Assembly: GCA_903908785.1 (NCBI GenBank)
Contig: CAIVTL010000260.1
Span: 1-8,277 of the forward strand
Direction: 5' to 3'
Length of the DNA stretch: 8,277 nucleotides
Origin: Caldifarciminota bacterium
GTDB lineage: Bacteria; Hydrothermota; Tepidihabitantia; Tepidihabitantales; Tepidihabitantaceae
The position numbers were made by a program, and so were the translations under genes. Of this stretch, positions 1-5,689 are shown in pieces (within the stretch, counting starts at the first letter, position 1; each line of letters opens with the position of its first letter). The notes below the pieces were generated by a model that saw nothing but the letters and a program-made list of their open reading frames with translations, was not told where the DNA came from and searched no databases.

Positions 1-231
1 CAGGTTCAGCCCGGCCAGCGCGTGAATCGTCTCGCTGCCCCGATGGTAGCTCCGCCACAGGTCGCGCGCCTCCAACAACGGATTTTGGGTTTTGGGTTTT
101 GGGTTTTGGGTTGCTGCGCCTAGGCCTACGGCTGTGTTGTCTGTTCTCTGTTCCCCTTGGCGCTCTTGGCGTCCTTGGCGGTTTTCCTCTTCGCCGGCTT
201 GGCTCTTGACTTCGTCAAACAACATTGCCAT
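1..231 (-). CDS. ABC transporter ATP-binding protein, N-terminal part (runs off the left edge)
   Basis: The minus-strand frame from position 231 to 1 is open. From about residue 52 it reads LLEARDLWRSYHRGSETIHA followed by LAGLNL, which is the first beta-strand region of a MacB/LolD-type ABC ATPase. It is clearly paralogous to the neighbouring ATPase (LVRTYRRGAEQIRALKGIDL). The Walker A motif and everything after it lie outside the window. The only ATG starts in frame (231, 225) overlap the end of the preceding ATPase by 17 bp, which suggests translational coupling. They give a 51-residue extension made of repeat-derived sequence (QGRQERQGEQ, then NPKPKTQNP) that is not part of the ABC fold. 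The alternative is initiation at TTG 78 or 75, directly before the conserved part, but no Shine-Dalgarno sequence is visible there. The product should energise one or both of the FtsX-type permeases. The family call is firm; the start is uncertain. Confidence 0.75.
   Translation of the reverse strand, partial: MAMLFDEVKSQAGEEENRQGRQERQGEQRTDNTAVGLGAATQNPKPKTQNPLLEARDLWRSYHRGSETIHALAGLNL
83..110 (+). repeat. (TTTTGGG)4 heptamer tandem repeat with G-quadruplex pattern
   Basis: Four perfect copies of TTTTGGG lie end to end. The four GGG runs separated by T4 loops (87-110) fit the standard G-quadruplex pattern on the plus strand, which is the template strand for the ATPase gene here. The array sits between the overlapping ATPase junction and the conserved start of the second ATPase. 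At 28 bp, neither the unit nor the array is a multiple of three. Confidence 0.95.
156..182 (+). repeat. CTTGGCGNN nonamer repeat, 3 copies
   Basis: Three 9-bp units begin with CTTGGCG, and the last is followed by GT and a T-rich run. The same three-unit architecture recurs at 4220-4246 and, degraded, at 4133-4169, so this is an interspersed repeat family. On the minus strand it is read as a Gln/Arg-rich stretch in the possible N-terminal extension of the second ATPase. Confidence 0.85.
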
Positions 232-940
232 CTTCCAATCTTACAACCCGCGTAAACCGGGACTCCAGGCTCAGGTCATGTGTTGCCACAATCACTGTCA
301 GTCCGGAATCCCGGTTTAGAGCCAGAAGGAGGTTGAAGATGCCATCGCGGGTTACAGTATCAAGGTTGCCGGTGGGTTCATCGGCCAACAATAGTCTGGG
401 GCTGTTCACGAGCGCGCGGGCCACCGCCACCCGTTGCATCTCTCCGCCGGAAAGTTCGGAAGGCTTGTGAGTCATGCGCTGCCCGAGCCCGACCAGCTTC
501 AGCAGTTCTGCTGCACGTTGCCGGCTTGGGACACGATCCGAAATCGCCGAGCCGATTTCGGTCATGTCCCGCGCCTTACCCCACATCGTAGGCAGGAGGA
601 CATTTTCGAGTGCGGTCAATGTCGGCATCAGGTAGAACTCCTGGAACACAAACCCGATGTTCTTGCGCCGGAGCGCGTCGAAGCGAACGCCGCGCCGGGC
701 CGTGTCGTGTCCGAGTACGCTCAGACTGCCCTCAGTCGCGCGGTCCATCAGCCCGATGAGATTGAGCAGCGTGGTCTTGCCGGCGCCCGAGTGACCGACT
801 ACGCCCACGAACTCGCCACACTGAATGTTGAGGTCAATACCCTTGAGCGCCCGTATCTGCTCGGCGCCGCGCCGGTAGGTACGGACCAGTCCCTTGGCGT
901 TGACCGCGGGCTTGATGGTGCAGGCTGATGCAATTTCCAT
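215..940 (-). CDS. ABC transporter ATP-binding protein (MacB/LolD-type, partner of FtsX-like permeases)
   Basis: This cytoplasmic ATPase of 241 residues should power the two adjacent permeases. All ABC motifs are intact: Walker A GHSGAGKTT (residues 49-57), Q-loop Gln100 in FVFQEF, signature LSGGE (163-167), Walker B LLLADEP with catalytic Glu188, D-loop GNLD (191-194) and switch His221 in ATHD. Length and motif spacing are normal for the MacB/LolD group, and the early YRRG...IRALKGIDL segment is also typical. I chose ATG 940 because it follows the upstream permease stop by only 5 bases; the longer open frame to 1045 would overlap that permease and carries no ABC sequence. Its 3' end overlaps the possible start of a second ATPase by 17 bp. 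The substrate cannot be read from the ATPase alone. Confidence 0.95.
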   Translation of the reverse strand: MEIASACTIKPAVNAKGLVRTYRRGAEQIRALKGIDLNIQCGEFVGVVGHSGAGKTTLLNLIGLMDRATEGSLSVLGHDTARRGVRFDALRRKNIGFVFQEFYLMPTLTALENVLLPTMWGKARDMTEIGSAISDRVPSRQRAAELLKLVGLGQRMTHKPSELSGGEMQRVAVARALVNSPRLLLADEPTGNLDTVTRDGIFNLLLALNRDSGLTVIVATHDLSLESRFTRVVRLEDGNVV

Positions 941-945
941 GATGC

Positions 946-2172
946 TCACTCTGCCTTGATAGCCTCCACCGGTTTCACGCTCGCGGCCCGGAACGCAGGA
1001 TAGAACCCCGCAACCAGCCCCAGTACGAGCGACAAACCGACGCACATCGCCATGGTCGGCAGCGAGAACCCGATGAGCGACCCCTTGGGCGCGTAAGGAA
1101 TCATGCCACGGATGAGCGCCTCAACCAGACGCGAGGAAACGAGCGCGATGACAACGCCGGCCACGCCGCCCAGCACGGTTGTCAGTATCGTTTCGGCCCA
1201 GACCAGTTTGAATACGTCGCCCCGCGACCCGCCCATCGCCTTCATCATGCCGATTTCGCGGGTCCGTTCGAAGACCGCCATCAACACCGTGTTCAGCACG
1301 CCGACCCCGCCCAGGATGACCGCAATCAGGATGATGGCGGAAACGAACACCTTGGTGCTGGCCATCAGCGCACCGATGGTGCCAAGTAGTTCCGTCAGCG
1401 GGAAGACATTCATATCCACTTCGCTTGCCTTGAGCGAGGCCACCAGCGCGTCGGTCTTGTCCACCTGCTTGGCCTTGATGAGGATGATAACCAGCTTGGC
1501 TTCGAGCCCGGAAATCTTCTGCAGGGTCTTGCGCGGGAGGAACACGAACCCGTCGTCCTGGGTGTTGGTGCGATTCAGCACGCCGACGACGTGCAGCCGG
1601 ACGTTCTTCTCAGGCACGACCCAATAGTCCCCGGGCTTCAGCCCGGCTTCCTGCGCCGACGTCGAGCCCATTATGACGCTGGAATCGGAGTCACTAGCCG
1701 AGGTCTGACCGAGGCCGGGCGACCCAACCTTGTCCTTCCGGTCGCCGGAGGTGTCGCCCCACCAATGGCCGTTGATGTGCCAGGCCGGCCTGAGCTTCAT
1801 ATAGTCTTCGTCAATCCCGAGCAGGATGACGTTCTTGTTGCCTGGGGCGAAGACCGCGTCCATGATTACGCCCGCAGCTTCGGCCACGCCCGGGTTCGCC
1901 TTAACCTTGGCGAGCAGACCCTCGTCCATGTAGCGCGGCCACTTGCCGCCATGGAGCGCGATTGTCGCGGCCTCGTACGGGCAGCCCTTGGGCACAACCA
2001 TCACGTGCGCGCCCAGCGCGCCCAGTTCGCCCTTCAACCGGGCCTGGTAGCCCTGCTGGAACTGGAACAGAGAGTAGAGGACGGCGATGGCAATCGCCAC
2101 GCCGAGCACGGTCAGTATCGAGCGCGTCTTGCGCCGAATCAGGTTCTTGAATGAGAGCTTGAACCAGATCAT
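946..2172 (-). CDS. FtsX/MacB-type ABC permease, second of the pair
   Basis: This is a 408-residue inner-membrane permease with the four-helix MacB layout. One N-terminal helix (about 19-38) is followed by a large periplasmic domain (about 40-275), then three helices (about 276-299, 327-349, 374-395). The FtsX-family cytoplasmic segment ERTREIGMMKAMGGS lies after helix 2, and the protein ends in the usual FYPAFRAASVKPVEAIKAE. The periplasmic motif VVPKGCPYEAAT carries Cys64 and is nearly identical in the sister permease. Compared with its sister it has about 21 extra residues (roughly 140-163, ending GQTSASDSDSS) in the periplasmic domain, possibly repeat-derived. The start at 2172 lies 3 bases after the stop of the upstream permease, with GGAG as a plausible ribosome binding site inside that gene's end. 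The two permeases probably form a heterodimer. The family is secure; whether the system imports or exports, and what it carries, is unknown. Confidence 0.93.
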   Translation of the reverse strand: MIWFKLSFKNLIRRKTRSILTVLGVAIAIAVLYSLFQFQQGYQARLKGELGALGAHVMVVPKGCPYEAATIALHGGKWPRYMDEGLLAKVKANPGVAEAAGVIMDAVFAPGNKNVILLGIDEDYMKLRPAWHINGHWWGDTSGDRKDKVGSPGLGQTSASDSDSSVIMGSTSAQEAGLKPGDYWVVPEKNVRLHVVGVLNRTNTQDDGFVFLPRKTLQKISGLEAKLVIILIKAKQVDKTDALVASLKASEVDMNVFPLTELLGTIGALMASTKVFVSAIILIAVILGGVGVLNTVLMAVFERTREIGMMKAMGGSRGDVFKLVWAETILTTVLGGVAGVVIALVSSRLVEALIRGMIPYAPKGSLIGFSLPTMAMCVGLSLVLGLVAGFYPAFRAASVKPVEAIKAE

Positions 2173-2175
2173 GGT

Positions 2176-3336
2176 CTACTCGCTCCTCAATGCTTCGATG
2201 GGCTTCGCCCGTGCCGCGCGCAGCGCCGGGTAGAAACCGGCCACGACCGCGATGCCGAGTACGAACGCCATTATCAGGAGGAAGCTGCCCGGCTCCAGCG
2301 CAACCACGCTGCCCTTGGGCGCGAGCGGCAGGAACTTCTTGACCACAGTCTCGAGCGCCCGCGCGCCGACCAGGGCCAGCCCGAGCCCGCCGATTCCGCC
2401 CAGCAGCGAAAGCATCAAGGTCTCGAGCCAGACCAGCCCGAAGATATGGGCCTGGCTCGCGCCGGTCGCCCGCATCACGCCGATTTCCTTGGTCCGCTCG
2501 AATACCGACATCAGCACCGTGTTCAGCACGCCCAGCGCCGAGATGACGATGATAATCATGACGATGGAAAGCAGCAGCGACTTGGCCGAACCCATCAGGG
2601 TCATCATCGTGCCCAGCAGTTCGCCCATGGTAATCACTTCCGCGCCCTTTATCTTCCCAAGCTTGGCAGCGACGACTGGCGCGTCGTCCGGGTTCTTCAG
2701 CCGGATGGAGATGCCGGTCAGCTTGTCCGGCTGGTCGAACATCGCTTGCGCGGTCGCCAGCGGAATGTAGAAGAAGCCGTCGTCCTCATTGCCGGTCGGC
2801 TGGAGTTCGCCGACCACGTCGAGAGTCACATCCTTCTCCGGCATGTAAATCTGGTCACCGATGGTCGAGAGCTCAATCAGCTTCACGTCGCTACCGAGTA
2901 TCACGTCGTTCGGCTTCGTGAGGAACTTGCCCTTCAGCTTCCACCAGTTCTTCAGCCGTATCGTGCTCGAATCGATCCCGACGTAGATGTCGGTCCGGCC
3001 TTCGTCGGGACGGACGATGGCGCTCATGAACATCGGCGCGGCGACGTCGACTTCCGGGATTGCCTGGACTTCCTTCAGCACATCTGCCGGCAGGTAGTTT
3101 GGAATCTTCCCGCCCTTGAGAATGAGCGACGCCGCTTCGTACGGGCACCCGACCGGCACGACCATCATGTGGATGCCCATGCCCTGCAACTGCGTCTTAA
3201 GCGCCTTCTCGTAACCGCTGTTGAACGACACCAGCGTGAACAGGACCGCAACGGCAACGGTCATGCTGCCGAGTGTGAGTGTCGTTCGCGTCTTGTGGGC
3301 GAAGAGGTTCTTCAGGGCAAACTTGATGAAGCTCAT
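2176..3336 (-). CDS. FtsX/MacB-type ABC permease, first of the pair
   Basis: This 386-residue permease is paralogous to the next gene, with the same architecture. Helix 1 spans about 19-38, a periplasmic domain about 40-250, and three C-terminal helices about 252-276, 299-323 and 351-371. The family segment ERTKEIGVMRATGAS follows helix 2, and the C-terminus is FYPALRAARAKPIEALRSE. The periplasmic motif VVPVGCPYEAAS places its Cys at residue 64, exactly as in the sister protein, so that Cys is likely functional (metal, haem or thiol chemistry are all possible). Permeases of this flavour occur, as I recall, in iron-linked clusters such as the Campylobacter P19 region; that link is recollection and inference only. 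ATG 3336 begins a normal MacB N-terminus, but the bases before it (ACTTTCCCT) contain no Shine-Dalgarno sequence. A repeat-filled 98-bp gap separates it from the upstream gene. Confidence 0.93.
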   Translation of the reverse strand: MSFIKFALKNLFAHKTRTTLTLGSMTVAVAVLFTLVSFNSGYEKALKTQLQGMGIHMMVVPVGCPYEAASLILKGGKIPNYLPADVLKEVQAIPEVDVAAPMFMSAIVRPDEGRTDIYVGIDSSTIRLKNWWKLKGKFLTKPNDVILGSDVKLIELSTIGDQIYMPEKDVTLDVVGELQPTGNEDDGFFYIPLATAQAMFDQPDKLTGISIRLKNPDDAPVVAAKLGKIKGAEVITMGELLGTMMTLMGSAKSLLLSIVMIIIVISALGVLNTVLMSVFERTKEIGVMRATGASQAHIFGLVWLETLMLSLLGGIGGLGLALVGARALETVVKKFLPLAPKGSVVALEPGSFLLIMAFVLGIAVVAGFYPALRAARAKPIEALRSE

Positions 3337-3342
3337 AGGGAA

Positions 3343-3429
3343 AGTGCTCTAGTGCTCAAGCGGTCCAGTGATCTAGCGAAGAACGGGCCGAATCGTCTGG
3401 ACACTCGACCACTAGACCACATGACCACT
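3343..3429. repeat. Octamer repeats arranged as an inverted repeat in the gap between FMN_bind-like gene and permease
   Basis: The left arm (3343-3373) is built of 8-bp units of the form NAGTGNTC. The right arm (3399-3429), read on the minus strand, repeats the related unit NNGTGGTC. The arms match at 22 of 31 positions by eye, with a 25-base loop. The structure fills nearly the whole 98-bp intergenic gap and would form an imperfect hairpin in the operon mRNA just before a permease that lacks a visible ribosome binding site. Confidence 0.7.
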
Positions 3430-3434
3430 TCTCC

Positions 3435-3998
3435 TCACGGTCGTCCCAGCTCGTCGTAGACGATGAGCAGTTTCCGCGCCGCGGTCGCCACCGCCTGTGA
3501 TGCCTTTTCCGCGCCGGCGACGGCGGTCTTCAGGTCCTCGCCCACCGTGAACTTGTCGGTCAGTCCCATTCCTTTGAACTGGCTCAAGAACTCTGTGCTC
3601 CGCAGCGCAGCCTTGGCCTTTTCCCGGTCACGCTGAATCCGCACTGCCTTGATGACGGGCCCGGAGTCGCCTTCGACTACCGCAACCACGACTTCGATGG
3701 CCCCGAACTGACCCTTGCCCGCGTGGGTCATGACGGTCCCGACCCGCTTTGTCCCCTTGAACACCGGGAAGTACTTGAACTGGGTCTCGTCCGCGTCCAG
3801 TGCGATGCCTAGCCGCTTCTCGATCTTCACCTTCAGGGAATCGGTGATGTCCGCGAACACGGTCTTGTAGCTACCGGAGCCGAAGATGCCGGATATGTCC
3901 GTATCCGGCTGCCGCCACACGCAGAGCGACGCGGCCGCGGTCCCCGCGAGCACCAAGGTAGACAGCGCAAGTGCTGCGACAGTCGTCGCACGTCCCAT
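3435..3998 (-). CDS. Periplasmic FMN_bind-like protein with degenerate flavinylation motif
   Basis: This protein of 187 residues starts with a signal peptide or anchor (residues 5-24, ending TAAAS). The body (KIEKRLGI at 59-65, FKGTKRVGTVMTHAGKG at 80-96, IEVVVAVVEGDSGPVIKAVRI at 101-121, RSTEFLSQFKGMGL at 133-146) follows the pattern of FMN_bind proteins of the RnfG/NosR type. Those proteins carry FMN covalently on the Thr of an SGAT motif, attached by ApbE. Here the equivalent place reads VAGAEKAS (160-167), so the Thr is replaced by Glu164. The following ASQAVATAARKLL still matches the family's SSRAV...A..KAL helix. The protein may therefore bind FMN non-covalently or not at all. I chose ATG 3998 because the open frame upstream, to 4286, is entirely intergenic repeats and a hairpin; AGGCAG precedes this ATG. 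It probably serves as a periplasmic redox or substrate-handling partner of the permeases. Confidence 0.72.
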   Translation of the reverse strand: MGRATTVAALALSTLVLAGTAAASLCVWRQPDTDISGIFGSGSYKTVFADITDSLKVKIEKRLGIALDADETQFKYFPVFKGTKRVGTVMTHAGKGQFGAIEVVVAVVEGDSGPVIKAVRIQRDREKAKAALRSTEFLSQFKGMGLTDKFTVGEDLKTAVAGAEKASQAVATAARKLLIVYDELGRP

Positions 3999-4017
3999 GG
4001 CTCTGCCTACGGCACAT

Positions 4018-4085
4018 CCTGTCATTCTGAGCGCAGCGAAGAATCTTCGTTCCCGAAGACCCTTCGTCGGACTCAGGGTAACAGG
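4018..4085. repeat. Intergenic palindromic element (hairpin, about 32-bp arms)
   Basis: Left arm 4018-4049 starts CCTGTCATTCTGAGC. Right arm 4054-4085, read on the minus strand, starts CCTGTTACCCTGAGT. They match at 23 of 32 positions around a 4-base loop. In translation it gives the familiar VILSAAKNL string that turns up spuriously in many metagenomic predictions, so it is likely a dispersed non-coding element. It lies 20 bp upstream of the FMN_bind-like start, inside the operon transcript. Confidence 0.85.
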
Positions 4086-4132
4086 TCGTCTCGGTTGACT
4101 GCTGACTTCAATTGTCTTGGACGCGGGACAAC

Positions 4133-4169
4133 CTTGGCGTTCTTGACATAGTGAGTCTTGGCGGCTCAT
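4133..4169 (+). repeat. Degenerate CTTGGCGNN nonamer block
   Basis: The block holds CTTGGCGTT, then a decayed unit CTTGACATA, and after a short interruption CTTGGCGGCTCAT. It is a worn copy of the block at 4220-4246 and lies in the gap between the barrel gene and the FMN_bind-like gene. Confidence 0.65.
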
Positions 4170-4219
4170 CCTTCCCGTCCCGGCAATCTGCGTAATCTGT
4201 GCATGTCCGCTCCGCTCCT

Positions 4220-4246
4220 CTTGGCGACCTTGGCGTTCTTGGCGGT
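4220..4246 (+). repeat. CTTGGCGNN nonamer repeat, 3 copies
   Basis: Three units begin with CTTGGCG, and the third runs into GTTCAT. The layout matches the copy at 156-182. It lies just downstream of the outer-membrane gene's stop on the minus strand. The rest of the 256-bp gap (3999-4254) is the degraded block at 4133 and the hairpin at 4018-4085; I see no gene in it. Confidence 0.85.
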
Positions 4247-4254
4247 TCATCTCT

Positions 4255-5295
4255 CTAGAATCGTACAACAACCTGCGCAATGACATGCCAGTCCTCCATG
4301 TTCTGAGTAGCGGTATTGAGGAAGTTCCGCTGATACGCGGTCTGAATCTCGAACGCCGATATGTTCGGCGGGTAGAAGTTCAAGCCGGCACTGAGCGTCC
4401 GGGCCGAACCTTCGTCGGTGTGAAACCCGTCGTAAGCGACCATCGGCTCCAGCCAGCGCGTCACCGCGTATCGTGCTTCGCCGTAGTACCCGAAAACGGA
4501 AACCGTCGTGGATAGCCCGAACTTCTGCACTCTAGCTTCTAGCTTCTGACCTCTGACTTCGTCTGCCTGACTTGCGTCCCTGCCCAAGACCCCTTCCAGT
4601 CTCAAAGTCAAGGGCCCCCAGTCCGTGGTGTTGTCTAGACCGAGCCGGTATTTTGCTCTATAGGACCGAGGGCCCTCATCCATCTTGGCGAGGCTGTCGA
4701 GCGACCAGTACGGCAGCGAGCCATAGAGCCCGCTCAGGCCGAGCGTTACGTCAGCATCGCCCAAAAGAAACCTGTGGGCGAGTCGGGCGGTGAGTACCTT
4801 TCCCCTGTCATTATCCATCATGTCCGGTCCGTTTCCATTGGACAGCCAGAGGCGATAGTCAAGTAGCCCGAGCGCACCCAGGACGCCAAAACCCGGATCG
4901 AGGCGCAGACCCAGGGTCCTGGCAAATGACGTCTGAATAATCTGTGTATGGATGTCATAGTCGGCTAGCAGCCCGAACGGAATCACTGCCTGGCCGACCC
5001 GGATTGTCGGCAGCGAAAGACCGAGCGGGAACAAGGCATAGGCCTCGCCGAAGTGAAACCCGCTGGTCCAGCCCGACATCGCACCGCCGGCACGAACCTG
5101 AATCATTGCCGTGAGGATGTCCCTGGTTTGGCCGGTGACCTGAGCCTGAATGTCACCCTCGGCTCCCATGAGCTCGAAGCTGTTGCCCATATCGTCATAA
5201 GTGAACCGCGGAATCAGCGCGCCGCCAAGGCGGACGCTGGTGCCGGCAATGGCCACGGCAGCGGCGAGAATCAACAGGAAGCTAGTTCTGCTCAT
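4255..5295 (-). CDS. Outer-membrane beta-barrel (porin-like) protein
   Basis: This protein of 346 residues has a hydrophobic N-terminal signal (FLLILAAAVAIAGTSV, residues 6-21), followed by alternating amphipathic strands and a C-terminus VIAQVVVRF. The terminal Phe is typical of proteins inserted by the BAM machinery. The segment IRVGQAVIPFGLLADYDIHT, followed by YRLWLSNGNG, resembles phosphate-selective-porin-type (OprO/OprP) barrels, but the similarity is too general to name a substrate. ATG 5295 is preceded at a suitable distance by GGAGAAGAGAG, a good ribosome binding site, and overlaps the end of the 46-residue upstream gene by 14 bp, indicating coupling. Residues about 242-258 (EVRGQKLEARVQ region) are encoded by a heptamer repeat array, probably an extracellular loop that tolerates insertion. 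In the operon it would form the outer-membrane route for the ABC system. Family moderately sure, role inferred. Confidence 0.8.
   Translation of the reverse strand: MSRTSFLLILAAAVAIAGTSVRLGGALIPRFTYDDMGNSFELMGAEGDIQAQVTGQTRDILTAMIQVRAGGAMSGWTSGFHFGEAYALFPLGLSLPTIRVGQAVIPFGLLADYDIHTQIIQTSFARTLGLRLDPGFGVLGALGLLDYRLWLSNGNGPDMMDNDRGKVLTARLAHRFLLGDADVTLGLSGLYGSLPYWSLDSLAKMDEGPRSYRAKYRLGLDNTTDWGPLTLRLEGVLGRDASQADEVRGQKLEARVQKFGLSTTVSVFGYYGEARYAVTRWLEPMVAYDGFHTDEGSARTLSAGLNFYPPNISAFEIQTAYQRNFLNTATQNMEDWHVIAQVVVRF
4524..4572. repeat. Heptamer tandem repeat inside the beta-barrel gene
   Basis: Seven degenerate 7-bp units, consensus TCTRRCY, include two identical copies of TCTAGCT at 4531-4544. Such TCTGACT/TCTAGCT strings look like an intergenic simple repeat that entered the reading frame. 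The 49-bp array is not a multiple of three, yet the frame is open through it, so flanking bases compensate. Confidence 0.75.
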
Positions 5296-5422
5296 CGTCT
5301 CTCTTCTCCGGCTTCTGGTTGAACGACCTGACCAAGAATACTACCGATGCCACCATCAGCACGGCAAACGTCAGCACCATCGTCAGGCTGAAGATCCAGT
5401 TCGTATTTGAGTATCCACACAT
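5282..5422 (-). CDS. Small single-span membrane protein, 46 residues
   Basis: This short open frame begins MCGYSNTNWIFSLTM, continues with a strongly hydrophobic span (about residues 9-31), then a basic Arg32 and a charged tail (QKPEKRDDEQN). This is the layout of a single-pass inner-membrane peptide with its C-terminus in the cytoplasm, if the positive-inside rule holds. Its stop overlaps the start of the barrel gene by 14 bp, and the barrel's ribosome binding site lies inside it; this supports real translation and coupling. It is the first gene of the operon. No Shine-Dalgarno sequence precedes ATG 5422; a GTG at 5440 in the same frame is an alternative start, and the frame is closed by a stop at 5473-5471. 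The early Cys2 is notable. I do not recognise the family. Confidence 0.6.
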   Translation of the reverse strand: MCGYSNTNWIFSLTMVLTFAVLMVASVVFLVRSFNQKPEKRDDEQN

Positions 5423-5522
5423 CGGGTAGAACAACAGCACGACCCGTGCCAGCCGAGGCCCCAGCGTAACCTACGAAAGCAGAGCGGGTTCAATCCGGTC
5501 CAATCCACCCGGCTCCGAAAAC

Positions 5523-5560
5523 TGTCTGCCATCGTACAGACAAGTGTCTGAAAACAGACA
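5523..5560. promoter_or_regulatory. Cluster of four TGTCTG/CAGACA half-sites, candidate operator of the transport operon
   Basis: TGTCTG (5523-5528), CAGACA (5537-5542), TGTCTG (5545-5550) and CAGACA (5555-5560) form two dyads with 8-bp and 4-bp spacers, centred 20 bp apart. All four half-sites are perfect 6-mers. The cluster sits about 100 bp upstream of the first minus-strand gene, where an operator would be expected. The second dyad, with its AAAA loop, could also be a small hairpin. Confidence 0.5.
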
Positions 5561-5586
5561 GGCGGCCGCGTCCCTCCCAGCCTGCG

Positions 5587-5635
5587 TTCCTCATTCCTCA
5601 TTCATCGTTCATCATTCATCGCTCATCGTTCATCG
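5587..5635. repeat. Heptamer tandem repeat (TTCATCG-like), 7 copies
   Basis: Seven consecutive 7-bp units run without interruption: two TTCCTCA, then five variants of TTCATCG. They read as FIVHHSS-type strings in spurious translations. The array is intergenic. Confidence 0.9.
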
Positions 5636-5689
5636 ACGCGCACAGACCAAAGTGCCGGCCTCGCTTCCAGTGCAAGTGCGGGCCAAGCC

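Noticed and set aside
434..3459. Long plus-strand open frames opposite the ABC ATPase and permease genes (for example 434-928 and 2446-3459)
   Set aside because: They are antisense to genes with clear family motifs; their translations are Arg/His-rich without any recognisable domain, as expected for shadows in GC-rich DNA.
3999..4286. N-terminal extension of the FMN_bind-like protein up to ATG 4286
   Set aside because: The extra 96 residues are translated nonamer repeats and the palindromic element, and would place the signal peptide in the middle of the protein.
5587..5635. CRISPR-like array
   Set aside because: The 7-bp direct repeats have no spacers, so this is a simple tandem repeat.
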